The notes under the pieces: model-generated
Database searches by the model: none
Told to the model about the DNA's origin: nothing
What the model saw: the letters and a program-made list of their open reading frames with translations, nothing else
Shown: positions 15,578 through 24,411 of the stretch, piece after piece
Position numbering within the stretch: the first letter of the stretch is position 1
How the letters are laid out: every line of letters starts with the position of its first letter
Source: Acidobacteriota bacterium
GTDB taxonomy: Bacteria; Acidobacteriota; Terriglobia; Acidiferrales; UBA7541
Assembly (NCBI GenBank): GCA_013289695.1
Contig: JABCZK010000005.1
Span: 1 to 64,000, forward strand
Length of the DNA: 64,000 nucleotides
Reading direction: 5' to 3'
Translations under genes and position numbers: made by a program

Positions 15578-17563
15578 ATGGAATCAGGCGCCGCGCTGTT
15601 CATCCTGATCGCCGCCCTTCTCGTGATTGGTGTGCCCGTGCTGGCTATTGCTGCGTATGTGCGGGTGAACACACTGAAGCGTGGCGTGGAAACGGAAGCC
15701 GCGCAGCTGATTCGGCGGATGTATGCGCTGGAGCAGCGTCTGACGCAGATCGAGAAGGGGTTAGCGGCGCTGCCTGCTCCGGCGGCCACGATGCCGCCGC
15801 GGGAAACCGGTGAGTCGCCTGCGGCTGTTGCGCATCCGCCCATGCCGGCCGCGCCTCCCGCGTCTGTGCCTTTACCTTCGCGGCCCGCACAGCCATCCGT
15901 AGTTTCCGCGCCCGCATCACCTCGACATACGCCTGCGCCGGTCCCACAGCACGCGCCGGCACTTTCGTCGCCGATTTCCAGTGCCGCTGCGGCTCGTCAC
16001 GTTGATGAGGGAAATTTCGAAGCGATCGTGGCGGGGCGCTGGCTGAATTATGTGGGAATACTGGCGCTGCTGTTTGCGGTGACGTTCTTCCTGAAATACG
16101 CGTTTGACAATAATTGGGTGGGACCGCGCGGCAGAGTTGGGATTGGACTGCTTGCGGGCAGCGTGCTGTACCCGTGGAGTCAACACCTGCTCGCGCGCGG
16201 CTACAAATATTTTTCGGAGGGGATCGCGGGGCTGGGCGCAGCGGTTTTGTATTTATCGCTGTGGGCGGGCTGGCACTACTACCACATTTTTCCACAAAAC
16301 ATTGCGTTCGTGGCGATGATCGTGGTGACCGCGGTGACGCTGGCGTTCGCGGTGGGGCGCAACTCCGAGCGGATCGCGTTTTTGGCGCTGGTCGGCGGGC
16401 TGATTACACCGATTCTGGTGAGCACGGGCGAGAACCACGAAGTGGCGCTGTTTACGTATTTGACGATTCTGGGCGCGGGAGTGCTGGGGATTGCTTGGGT
16501 ACGCGATTGGAAGTCGCTGCCGCCGGTGCAATTTTTGGCGACGCTGGTTTATTTCTGGGGCTGGTACAGCGAATTTTACAGAACGGATGAGCTGGGAATC
16601 ACCGTGGTGTTCGCGACCGTGTTTTTCGTTTTGTTCGCGGCGTTGCCGGTGGTGCGCAGCTGGCGCGATGGCGAGCTTTCCGGACTCGAAGTCGGAATCG
16701 TGCTGGTGAATTCGCTGGCTTACCTGGCGGCGCTGCGCCAGATGTTGTGGCCGGATAATCGCTGGGCTTTGACGGTGGCGGCGCTGACGTTGGCCGCGGC
16801 GCATCTGGCTGCGGAGCGCATGCTGCCGGAAAAACGCGGCACGGACGTGCGCGTGGCGCGGATTTTGTACGCGGGGCTGGCGTTGACGTTTGTGACGCTG
16901 GCGATTCCGATCCGACTGGACGGGAAATGGATAACGATTGCCTGGGCCGCGCAGGGCGCGGTGCTGATCTGGAGCGGATTGCGGGTGCGGTTCGCGGCGA
17001 TGCGCTGGGCCGGCTTGGCTCTGTTCGCGATTGTGGCGGGGCGCTTGGCGCTGATTTCGATTCCCGCCGATACTTTTTTGCTGAATGCGCGGTTCGCGAC
17101 GTTCGCGATTTGCGTGGCTTGCATGGCGTTGAGCTGCTATTTCGCTGCGAGCAGCGAAGAGGAGTTGGGCGAGCAGGAAAGCATGAACTTCGTGATCACG
17201 GCAGTGGTGGCGAATATTTTGGCGATTGCGGCGTTGTCGCTGGAAGTGTGGGACGTGTTCGGGCGCATGCCTTCGCTGGGAATTGACCGCGGGCATGCGC
17301 AGGAGCTGGCGCTTTCGATGCTGTGGCTGGTGTGGGCGCTGGGATTGCTGGGCGCGGGACTGTGGAAGAAATCGCAGGCGATCCGCTGGCAAGCGCTGGT
17401 GCTGCTGGGCGTGGTCATCGTGAAGGTTTTTCTTTTTGATCTTTCGTTCCTGGAGAAATTTTACCGGATCGTTTCGTTCCTGCTGCTCGGCCTCGCGCTG
17501 ATGCTGATTTCGTTCTACTACCAACGGCAATTGCTGGGGCGGAAGGGCGAGAGGAAAACGTGA
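15578..17563 (+). CDS. DUF2339 polytopic membrane protein
   Basis: A 661-residue inner-membrane protein of the DUF2339 family. It begins with a membrane helix and a short coiled segment (VETEAAQLIRRMYALEQRLTQIEKGL), a Pro/Ala-rich linker (~65-125), then the family hallmark GRWLNYVGILALLFAVTFFLKYAFDNNW, followed by some 15 or more helices, with FLALVGGLITPIL near residue 270. Function is unknown; members are large envelope proteins often paired with a DUF3999 protein, as here, where the stop overlaps the next start by four bases. Confidence 0.9.
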   Translation: MESGAALFILIAALLVIGVPVLAIAAYVRVNTLKRGVETEAAQLIRRMYALEQRLTQIEKGLAALPAPAATMPPRETGESPAAVAHPPMPAAPPASVPLPSRPAQPSVVSAPASPRHTPAPVPQHAPALSSPISSAAAARHVDEGNFEAIVAGRWLNYVGILALLFAVTFFLKYAFDNNWVGPRGRVGIGLLAGSVLYPWSQHLLARGYKYFSEGIAGLGAAVLYLSLWAGWHYYHIFPQNIAFVAMIVVTAVTLAFAVGRNSERIAFLALVGGLITPILVSTGENHEVALFTYLTILGAGVLGIAWVRDWKSLPPVQFLATLVYFWGWYSEFYRTDELGITVVFATVFFVLFAALPVVRSWRDGELSGLEVGIVLVNSLAYLAALRQMLWPDNRWALTVAALTLAAAHLAAERMLPEKRGTDVRVARILYAGLALTFVTLAIPIRLDGKWITIAWAAQGAVLIWSGLRVRFAAMRWAGLALFAIVAGRLALISIPADTFLLNARFATFAICVACMALSCYFAASSEEELGEQESMNFVITAVVANILAIAALSLEVWDVFGRMPSLGIDRGHAQELALSMLWLVWALGLLGAGLWKKSQAIRWQALVLLGVVIVKVFLFDLSFLEKFYRIVSFLLLGLALMLISFYYQRQLLGRKGERKT

Positions 17564-18879
17564 GGGCGCGATTGCGTCTGCTTTTGCGCATGCGGCGCGG
17601 CGTGTTTATGGTAGGCGCGATTGGCGCGGCGCTGCTGGCGGCTTTTGCGGCGCTGGCGGATACGTCGCTGCCTGCGGCCTGGAAGCATTGGCACTATTCG
17701 CGGGCGATTGCGCTGGCGACGACGGCCACGGCGACCGGTGCGGCGCAGTTCGCCGACGTGGTCGCGCCGCCGGACCTGTATGCACATGCGCAAGCGGGGC
17801 TGACTGACCTCCGCGTGATTGACGACCAAGGCACGGAAATTCCCTATGTGATTTTCCAGCGGCTGGGAAGCTCGAAATCCTCCCCATTGCCGACGACTTT
17901 GCGCGAAAACAGCTTTAGCGCCGCAGCGTTTACACAGTTGGTGCTGGATGCGGGAGCGCACGCGCCATTTCACAACACGGTGCGGATCGAGACCGGCGAG
18001 CCGGACTTCATCGAATGGGTGCAGGTGGAGGCGAGCGACGACGGACACGTCTGGAGGATGGTGCAGGAACGCGCGCCGATATTCCGGTTCCGCAAAAATG
18101 CGCACGAGGGTACGCAGGTGGTGCGCTACTCCGAAAATAATGCGCAATATTTGCGCGTGCGAATTTTGGATGGCGGCAACAAATTTCCAGTAAGCGGAGC
18201 GCAAATTCTGCTGGAAACCACGGAGCCAGCCGAGCGCGTTCCGTTGGAAATGGCGCTGATCGCAGATGCGAAAGAGCCTGCAGGGCGCAGCGCGTGGAGC
18301 GCCGAGCTGGGCGCGGCTATGCCGCTGGTGACCGAAGTGGGGTTCGACGTCAGCGCGCCGCCGGAGTTCATTCGCTCGGTGGACATATCTTCGAGTGTTG
18401 ATGGCAAGGATTGGTGGTCTCTCCGGAACGCGGAAATTTATCGCTACCGGCAGGGTGAGGCCCAGCAAGAACAGCTTGCGGTGACGGTTTTCAATGGTGC
18501 GGCGCAGTCGCGTTATCTGCGCGTGCAGATTGTGAATGGGAACGACGCGCCTCTGGCTGTGGCGGCGCCGAAATTGTACAGGACACCGCAGCATATCGTG
18601 TTCGAGCAGCAGCCGGGGCGAAGTTACCGGCTGGTTTACGGGCAGGAACGAGCGGAAGGTGCGCAGTACGATTTGGGGCGGCGCGTGAATGCGGCGAAGT
18701 TGGCCGCGGTGGCGGGGAGGTTGGGACCGGAGGAAACGAATGCGGGTTGGGTGGACCCTCGGCCGTGGACCGAGACGCACGATATTTTTCTGTGGCTGGT
18801 GCTGGTGGCGGCGGTGATGATGATTGGATATGCGGCGGTGCGGTCTTTGCGGAAGTCGGCGGGGGAGCCTGGAGCGTGA
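17560..18879 (+). CDS. DUF3999 periplasmic/membrane-anchored protein
   Basis: A 439-residue protein with an N-terminal signal segment (MVGAIGAALLAAFAALADTSL), a large beta-rich extracytoplasmic region and one C-terminal membrane helix (IFLWLVLVAAVMMIGYAAV). The opening W..W.YSRAI and DLRVIDDQGTEIPYVI match the DUF3999 pattern. It starts at a GTG inside the upstream stop (GTGA), so the two genes are translationally coupled and the proteins probably work together; the role is unknown. Confidence 0.87.
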   Translation: MRARLRLLLRMRRGVFMVGAIGAALLAAFAALADTSLPAAWKHWHYSRAIALATTATATGAAQFADVVAPPDLYAHAQAGLTDLRVIDDQGTEIPYVIFQRLGSSKSSPLPTTLRENSFSAAAFTQLVLDAGAHAPFHNTVRIETGEPDFIEWVQVEASDDGHVWRMVQERAPIFRFRKNAHEGTQVVRYSENNAQYLRVRILDGGNKFPVSGAQILLETTEPAERVPLEMALIADAKEPAGRSAWSAELGAAMPLVTEVGFDVSAPPEFIRSVDISSSVDGKDWWSLRNAEIYRYRQGEAQQEQLAVTVFNGAAQSRYLRVQIVNGNDAPLAVAAPKLYRTPQHIVFEQQPGRSYRLVYGQERAEGAQYDLGRRVNAAKLAAVAGRLGPEETNAGWVDPRPWTETHDIFLWLVLVAAVMMIGYAAVRSLRKSAGEPGA

Positions 18880-19141
18880 GCTCGCCGGTTCGGCGCGGAC
18901 GGCGTACGGTGGCGTCAATAACAGCAAAGGCGGGCGGTTCGCGAACCGCCCGCTGCCAGTGTTCGCGCGGGGCTGACGTTGTGGCAAGCTGGGGCGCAGC
19001 AAGCAGCGCCCCTACCGCAATCAGATCGTGCCAGCCTGTGTAACGTTGGCGGCGCGAAAAAAAGGGGCGGCTCTGAGACCCGCCCCGCCAAAGCTTCCTT
19101 CGTTTTAACTTCCCGAAAAATCTAATGCCAGGCTTTCCGCT
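18880..19141. repeat. Repeat-bearing gap between DUF3999 and nrdJ genes
   Basis: Convergent gap. Holds a perfect 24-base palindrome GCGGGCGGTTCG/CGAACCGCCCGC (18930-18953), TGACGTTGTGGCAAGCTGGG (18974-18993, 22 of 24 bases like 4202-4225 over the full unit), AGCGCCCCTACCGC, and the nrdJ terminator. Confidence 0.75.
19057..19086 (-). terminator. Intrinsic terminator of nrdJ
   Basis: Read on the minus strand: GGGGCGG arm, TCT/AGA inner pairs, CCGCCCC arm, then seven T. It lies 55 bases past the nrdJ stop. Its stem is a member of the GGGGCGG repeat family, so a repeat seems to serve as terminator. Confidence 0.8.
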
Positions 19142-21958
19142 TTAGCTGCAGCCGGAGGTGCCCCCGCAGTTGGAGCACTTGTAGCAGCTGCCGTTGGGGG
19201 TCATTAACATGCCGCATTCCGAGCAGGAGGGCGCGTCGTCAATCGTGGCGCGTACGCGCGTGGAAGCGTCCGGGTCGGCATGCTTGGTGGCCGCTGCTGG
19301 AGCGACTGCGTGTGCCATCGCCGCAGCCGTGCTGGCCGGAGCTTCGGCGTCGCTGGTCGCGTCTATGTCGAGGTAGTCGGGCGAGATGAATTTCGCGCCG
19401 AGCCAGCGCCCGATGTAATCCACCACCGATTTTGCGTAACGGATGTTGGGGTTGCCGGTGTAGCCCGAAGGTTCGAAGCGCGAGTTGACGAATTTATCCA
19501 CCAGCGCGCGGAGCGGCACGCCGTATTGCAGCGCGATCGAGACCGAGAGAGCGAAGGCGTCCATGATGCCGGAAAGCGTGGAGCCTTCCTTGGCCATCTT
19601 GATGAAGATTTCGCCGGGGGCGCCGTCTTCATATTTGCCGACGGTGAGGTAGCCTTCGTGGCCACCGATGGAAAATTTGTGGGTGATGGAACTGCGCTCG
19701 TTGGGAAGCTTGCGGCGGCTTGCGCCACGCGCGAAAAGCTCTTCCTGCTGAGGCGCGGACGCGACGGCCGCGACGGCAGCTTCTGCCACCGGTGCGGCTG
19801 CAGCAGCCGGCTTCTCTTCCTCTTTTTTGCTGGCGGCGGATAGAGGTTGTGAGCGTTTGGAATTGTCGCGATAGATGGCCACGGCTTTCAGGCCGTATTT
19901 CCAGGATTCGATGTAGGCCTGCATGATGTCTTCGACGGTGGATTCTTCCGGCATGTTGATCGTCTTGCTGATCGCGCCGGAAAGGAAGGGCTGGGCCGCC
20001 GCCATCATGCGCAGGTGACCGCGCCAGGCGATGGAACGTCCGCCTCCCATGGGCGAAAGCGAGCAATCGAAAACGGGGAGATGCTCGTCTTTCAGGCCGG
20101 GAGCGCCTTCGATTTTCGCGTTGGCGTCAATGTAGTCCACGATTTGCGCGACCTGTTCCGTGGGATAGCCGAGATTCATCAGCGCCTGCGGAACCGTGTT
20201 GTTGACGATCTTGATGACGCCGCCGCCCACCAGCCGCTTCTGCTTCACCAGCGCCAGATCGGGTTCGATGCCGGTGGTGTCGCAATCCATCATGAAGCCG
20301 ATGGTGCCGGTAGGAGCGAGCACGGAAACCTGCGAATTCTTGTAGCCGAATTTTTCGCCCAGCTCGAGCGCATCGTCCCAAGCTTTGCGGGCGGCGCGCA
20401 GGAGCGAAGGCTGCACGTGTTCTTCCTTGATGGGACGCAAAGCATCGCGGTGCATGCGGATGACGTCAATCATGGCTTCGCGATTGCGCGGGTAGCCGCC
20501 GAAAGGACCCATGCGTTCGGCGATGCGCGCGGATTGTGCGTAGGATTCGCCGGTCATCAGCGCGGTGATGGCGCCGCAGAAATCGCGGCCGCCGTCGGAA
20601 TCGTAAGGTAGCGCGAGGGACATGAGCAGCGCGCCCAGGTTGGCGTAGCCGATGCCCAGCGGACGGTAGTCGTGCGAATTACGCGCGATTTTTTCCGTGG
20701 GGTAGCTGGCATTGTCCACCAGAATTTCCTGCGCGGTGATGGTGACGTCCACCGAGTGGCTGAAGGAGTCAGAGTCGAACTGGCCGTTGGGGCCGAGATA
20801 CTTCATCAGGTTGAGCGAAGCCAGGTTGCAAGCCGTGTCGTCCAGGAACATGTACTCCGAGCACGGATTGGAGGCGTAGATGCGGTCGGTGGCTTTGCAG
20901 GTGTGCCAGCGATTCACCGTGGTGTCGTACTGCATGCCGGGATCGCCGCAGCGCCAGGCGGAGTCCGCCATTTCGCGGAGCAAATCGCGCGCGCGGAATT
21001 GTTCGCAGGGCTTGCCGTCGTTCACGTTGCGGGTCCACCAGTCGCGGTCTTCTTCCACCGCCCGCATGAAATCGTCAGTGACGCGAATGGAGTGGTTGGC
21101 GTTCTGGAAGAAGACGGAAGTATAAGCCTCGCCGTCAATCGCGGGGTCGTAACCCTGCTCGATCAGCACATGGGCTTTGCGCTCTTCCTTGGTCTTGGAC
21201 TGGATGAACTCCATGATGTCCGGGTGTTCCACGTTGAGGATCACCATCTTGGCGGCGCGACGCGTCTTGCCGCCGCTCTTGATGACGCCGGCGAAGGCGT
21301 CAAAACCCTTCATGAAGCTGACCGGGCCGGAAGCGATGCCGCCGCCGGAAAGCGATTCCTTGCTGCCGCGCAACGTGGAGAAGTTCGTGCCAGTGCCGGA
21401 ACCCCACTTGAAGAGCATGCCCTCGGTCTTGGCCAGGTTCATGATGGAGTCCATGTTGTCCTGGACCGAATTGATAAAGCACGCGGAGCATTGCGGCTTG
21501 GCCTGCACGCCGACGTTGAACCAGACAGGGGAATTAAAGGCGACTTTCTGCTCGACGAGCAGGTGGGTGAGCTCGTCGCGGAAAATATTTTTGGATTCCG
21601 GGGTGGCGAAGTAGCCGCCCTCTTCGCCCCAGCGGACGATGGTGTCCACTACGCGGCCGATCAGCTGGCGCACGGAGGTTTCGCGCTCGGGGGTGTTGGG
21701 CTTGCCGTGGAAGTACTTGGAGGCCACGATGTTGGTGGCCGTCATGGACCAGGACTTGGGCACTTCCACGTTTTCCTGGCGGAAGATCACCTGGCCCTTG
21801 TCATTGCCGATCAGAGCCGTGCGGCGTTCCCACTCAACTTTGTCGAAAGGAGAGACTTTTCCGTCGGTGAACCGCCGCTGGAATTCCAGTCCAGTGGCGC
21901 GCCGCGTAATTTGATTCGTTTCGGCCATGCTGTTCCATACCGTCCTTGTTTCAGCCAT
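19142..21958 (-). CDS. nrdJ: Adenosylcobalamin-dependent (class II) ribonucleotide reductase
   Basis: NrdJ reduces ribonucleotides to deoxyribonucleotides using a B12 radical and needs no oxygen. The 938-residue chain has the RNR barrel: SPVWFNVGV and CSACFINSVQDNMDS, GSGTGTNFSTLRGS, NPCSEYMFLDDTACNLASLNL (active-site cysteine region) and PTGTIGFMMDCDTTGIEPD. After a variable linker (~705-755) comes the family's C-terminal TSCPD-type domain and a Cys-rich tail, CSECGMLMTPNGSCYKCSNC, thought to hold the redox cysteines and metal. GGAGG lies 5 bases before the ATG at 21958; a second in-frame Met is at codon 11. No class I or III RNR is in the window. Confidence 0.97.
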   Translation of the reverse strand: MAETRTVWNSMAETNQITRRATGLEFQRRFTDGKVSPFDKVEWERRTALIGNDKGQVIFRQENVEVPKSWSMTATNIVASKYFHGKPNTPERETSVRQLIGRVVDTIVRWGEEGGYFATPESKNIFRDELTHLLVEQKVAFNSPVWFNVGVQAKPQCSACFINSVQDNMDSIMNLAKTEGMLFKWGSGTGTNFSTLRGSKESLSGGGIASGPVSFMKGFDAFAGVIKSGGKTRRAAKMVILNVEHPDIMEFIQSKTKEERKAHVLIEQGYDPAIDGEAYTSVFFQNANHSIRVTDDFMRAVEEDRDWWTRNVNDGKPCEQFRARDLLREMADSAWRCGDPGMQYDTTVNRWHTCKATDRIYASNPCSEYMFLDDTACNLASLNLMKYLGPNGQFDSDSFSHSVDVTITAQEILVDNASYPTEKIARNSHDYRPLGIGYANLGALLMSLALPYDSDGGRDFCGAITALMTGESYAQSARIAERMGPFGGYPRNREAMIDVIRMHRDALRPIKEEHVQPSLLRAARKAWDDALELGEKFGYKNSQVSVLAPTGTIGFMMDCDTTGIEPDLALVKQKRLVGGGVIKIVNNTVPQALMNLGYPTEQVAQIVDYIDANAKIEGAPGLKDEHLPVFDCSLSPMGGGRSIAWRGHLRMMAAAQPFLSGAISKTINMPEESTVEDIMQAYIESWKYGLKAVAIYRDNSKRSQPLSAASKKEEEKPAAAAAPVAEAAVAAVASAPQQEELFARGASRRKLPNERSSITHKFSIGGHEGYLTVGKYEDGAPGEIFIKMAKEGSTLSGIMDAFALSVSIALQYGVPLRALVDKFVNSRFEPSGYTGNPNIRYAKSVVDYIGRWLGAKFISPDYLDIDATSDAEAPASTAAAMAHAVAPAAATKHADPDASTRVRATIDDAPSCSECGMLMTPNGSCYKCSNCGGTSGCS

Positions 21959-22057
21959 TTTGCCTCCGCGCAGGCAGTGGTGCCATGTAGATGTGAGCCG
22001 GGGAGCCGTGCGGGAGCAGAACCTTCATTCTACTCCTAAGTGACGCCCCGAGGGTGA

Positions 22058-22201
22058 TGTGGTGTGTACCGTGCCGGTACACGAAAGTACTGTCTGTGGG
22101 GAGCGGCCAGACCTTAGAGCGGCAGGAAGCGCCGTTCGCGCCGAAAAAAAGCGACAAAAGCCCAGCTAAGCCGCGCAAGAAAACCAAGGCGCGGAGCTAA
22201 G
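22058..22201 (+). CDS. Possible 47-residue basic small protein
   Basis: Reading from ATG 22058, preceded by GAGGGTG, gives a 47-residue protein opening MWCVPCRYTKVL with a CxxC pair and ending in a Lys/Arg-rich tail (APKKSDKSPAKPRKKTKARS). It is below the ORF-track limit and divergent from nrdJ. I do not recognise a family. The opening codons overlap a strong inverted repeat (22065-22083), so it may instead be a regulatory stretch. Confidence 0.35.
22065..22083. promoter_or_regulatory. Inverted repeat GTGTACCG-TGC-CGGTACAC upstream of nrdJ
   Basis: Perfect 8-base arms with a 3-base centre, about 107 bases upstream of the nrdJ start. It looks like an operator for a dimeric regulator. It does not match the NrdR box I know (ACACwAtAT-type). 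Confidence 0.5.
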
Positions 22202-22464
22202 TGGGGTGTTGCCCCTGTGAATTTTCGGTTAAACTCGGTCCGGCTCTACGACTGGTTGGGGGCAGCGAAAAAACGCTGCGGCCAACTAATGCTCCCCCGA
22301 GCTTGGAAGCGCAGTATCGGGGGTTGTGGAAAAGTTGTCAAGAAAAATTCATAAGGAAACCACAAAATCTTATGCTTATGGTGTCGAAAGCGTCTACCTA
22401 TAGTGGTGGGTATGCTAGCGGACGCACCCTGCGGTAGGAGCAGTAGAAGCATCTAAATGAGAGT
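22202..22464. other. Gene-free stretch upstream of the phosphatase gene
   Basis: 263 bases with a GCAGCG-AAAAAA-CGCTGC hairpin (about 22263-22280) and an AT-richer part around 22335-22385 that may include the promoter of the phosphatase gene. No firm element assigned. Confidence 0.4.
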
Positions 22465-23190
22465 ATGAGAATCGCCTGCGACAAGATATCGCGAGTGCTG
22501 CTGCCAATTCTGGCATTCGCGCTGGCGTGGGGCGCCGCGCACGGCTTTCAGGCTGCGGCCAGCAACGCGCCACAATCCGGCACGGACAGCAGCGCGGCCA
22601 GCGCTGGGGCGCACGGCGCGGTGAGCGACGCAAAACCGGCGCCCGCGAACGCCGAGCACGCGATCGCGAAAATGATTCCAGTGAAGGGAATTCCGAAATT
22701 CGGCGAGGTTTCAGCGCAGCTTTATCGCGGAGGCCAGCCATCCAGCGAGGGTCTGGCGTTCCTGGCCGACTTGGGAGTCGGAATTATCGTGAACTTACGG
22801 CCGGGCGATCATCCGGCGGAAGAAGAGGAAGCGAGCAGACTCGGGATGCGTTACGTTTCCATTCCGTGGCAGTGCTACCATCCGAACGACGCGGCGATAG
22901 CGGGCTTTCTTACCGTGCTGCGCGAAAATCCCGGCAAGAAAATTTTCGTGCACTGCGAACTGGGCTCGGACCGCACCGGGATGTCCATCGCAGCGTACCG
23001 GATGAGCGCGCAGGGATGGTCAGCTGAAGAAGCGATGACCGAAATGCGAGTCTATGGATTCTCAAGCTCACACCATCTCACTTGCCGGGGACTGGCAGGC
23101 TACGAGCAGGCTTTCCCCAGCGCGTTCAAAAGCCACCTGGAATTCCTGAGTTTGCGTCCGGTGGAACCGGCGCCTGCCAGCGCGCGCTAG
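22465..23190 (+). CDS. Secreted dual-specificity/tyrosine phosphatase-like protein
   Basis: A 241-residue protein with an N-terminal signal peptide (IS...VLLPILAFALAWGAAHGFQA) and a cysteine-phosphatase domain at ~75-215. The catalytic CX5R loop is VHCELGSDRTGMS; the upstream LYRGGQPSSEGLAFLADLGVGIIVNLR matches the family's opening strand. It should hydrolyse phospho-Tyr/Ser/Thr or inositol phosphates outside the cytoplasm; the substrate cannot be named. The catalytic Cys, Arg and following Thr are intact. Confidence 0.85.
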   Translation: MRIACDKISRVLLPILAFALAWGAAHGFQAAASNAPQSGTDSSAASAGAHGAVSDAKPAPANAEHAIAKMIPVKGIPKFGEVSAQLYRGGQPSSEGLAFLADLGVGIIVNLRPGDHPAEEEEASRLGMRYVSIPWQCYHPNDAAIAGFLTVLRENPGKKIFVHCELGSDRTGMSIAAYRMSAQGWSAEEAMTEMRVYGFSSSHHLTCRGLAGYEQAFPSAFKSHLEFLSLRPVEPAPASAR

Positions 23191-23451
23191 CGGCGAACCT
23201 TGCCGTCGCGCCGGCCGTTCGCGCAGCAGCGCGAGTGCGATTTGCTTTCGCCGATACGGTTTTTTCCACGCATCCTTCGTGAACCTCCTCACAGGGGCCC
23301 GGAATCGCAGTTGTGATTTCAGGACTTCTTTCACAATCAAAGTAGCCACGCGGAAATTCCCCTGAGCAGGGAGCGGGGATGTGTTGATGAAAGCAACACC
23401 GGGGAATTGACATGAACCGTTTTGCGCTGGAAAAATTCATAATGAGGGGCC

Positions 23452-24411
23452 ATGGCGAACCCAGCAATCGAAATCGAGCGGTTGACGAAGGACTACCCGG
23501 TGGGGTTCTGGCGGAAAAAAATGCGCCGGTCCCTGGATCATCTGACGCTGCAGGTGGAAGAGGGGGAATCGTTCGGATTCTTGGGGCCGAACGGCGCGGG
23601 CAAGACCACCACAATGAAGCTGCTGATGGGCCTGATCTTCGCGACGTCGGGAACGGCGCGCGTGCGCGGGCGCTCGATTAATGACGTGCGCATGCATCGC
23701 GAGATCGGGTACATGCCGGAGCAGCCATATTTTTACGATTACCTGACGGCGCGGGAGCTGCTGGGATATTTCGCGCGTTTTTTCGGTTACAACGCGGCGG
23801 AGCGGAGCGAGCGCGTGACGCGATTTCTGGGACTGGTGGGCCTGGCGGCAGCGGCGGACGTGCAGCTGCGGAAATTTTCGAAAGGCATGCTGCAGCGCGT
23901 GGGCATCGCGCAGGCGATTCTGCACGATCCGCTGGTGGTGTTTCTGGACGAGCCGATGTCCGGGCTGGACCCGGTGGGGCGGCGCGAAGTGCGCGACATC
24001 ATTCTGGATTTGAAGCGGCAGGGCCGCACAATTTTCTTTTCGACGCACATTCTTTCCGATGCGGAAATGCTGTGCGACCGCGTGGCGGTGCTGGTCGAAG
24101 GGAAATTGCGCGGGATTGGTTCGCCGGGGGAAATTGTGTCCATGGAAGTACAAGGCATGGAAATTCTGTTCGAGGTGGGCAAGGAACAGACGCTACCTGC
24201 GAACCTCGCCGCGCGCGCGAAAAATATCGGCAACCGCTATCGGATGGAAGTGGCGGAAGAGGAGCTTTACGCGGTGCTGGAGCAATTGCGCGGATGCGAG
24301 GGGCGCATTCTGTCGGTGGCGCCGCTGCGGCCGTCGCTGGAGGATTATTTCTTCAATCTGGTAGGGCGGCAAAAATCGCAGGTGCCGCCGACGGAAGTGG
24401 GTGTGCGATGA
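23452..24411 (+). CDS. ABC transporter ATP-binding protein
   Basis: ATPase subunit of an exporter, 319 aa. Walker A GPNGAGKTT (~48-56), Q-loop-region YMPEQPYFYDYLT, signature FSKGMLQRVG (a KFSKGM variant of LSGGQ common in this group), Walker B VVFLDEPMSGLDP and H-loop FFSTHILSD are all intact. The C-terminal ~100 residues are a family accessory domain. It overlaps the permease gene by four bases (ATGA), and the permease in turn overlaps the next gene, so the three form an operon. Substrate unknown. Confidence 0.93.
   Translation: MANPAIEIERLTKDYPVGFWRKKMRRSLDHLTLQVEEGESFGFLGPNGAGKTTTMKLLMGLIFATSGTARVRGRSINDVRMHREIGYMPEQPYFYDYLTARELLGYFARFFGYNAAERSERVTRFLGLVGLAAAADVQLRKFSKGMLQRVGIAQAILHDPLVVFLDEPMSGLDPVGRREVRDIILDLKRQGRTIFFSTHILSDAEMLCDRVAVLVEGKLRGIGSPGEIVSMEVQGMEILFEVGKEQTLPANLAARAKNIGNRYRMEVAEEELYAVLEQLRGCEGRILSVAPLRPSLEDYFFNLVGRQKSQVPPTEVGVR

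Noticed and set aside
16253-17530. 425-codon minus-strand ORF opposite DUF2339
   Set aside because: His/Arg/Gln-rich translation typical of antisense frames; the plus strand has a clear membrane protein.
17518-19002. 494-codon minus-strand ORF opposite DUF3999
   Set aside because: Arg/Pro-rich antisense shadow; runs into repeats.
20672-22039. 455-codon plus-strand ORF opposite nrdJ
   Set aside because: Antisense shadow of a well-supported class II RNR gene.
21959-22201. Cobalamin riboswitch before nrdJ
   Set aside because: A partial CACCACTG resembles the B12 box, but no other conserved part of the riboswitch is seen.
23407-23443. TTGACA...CATAAT promoter before the ABC operon
   Set aside because: Spacing is 25 bases, too long; no -10 at 16-18 bases.
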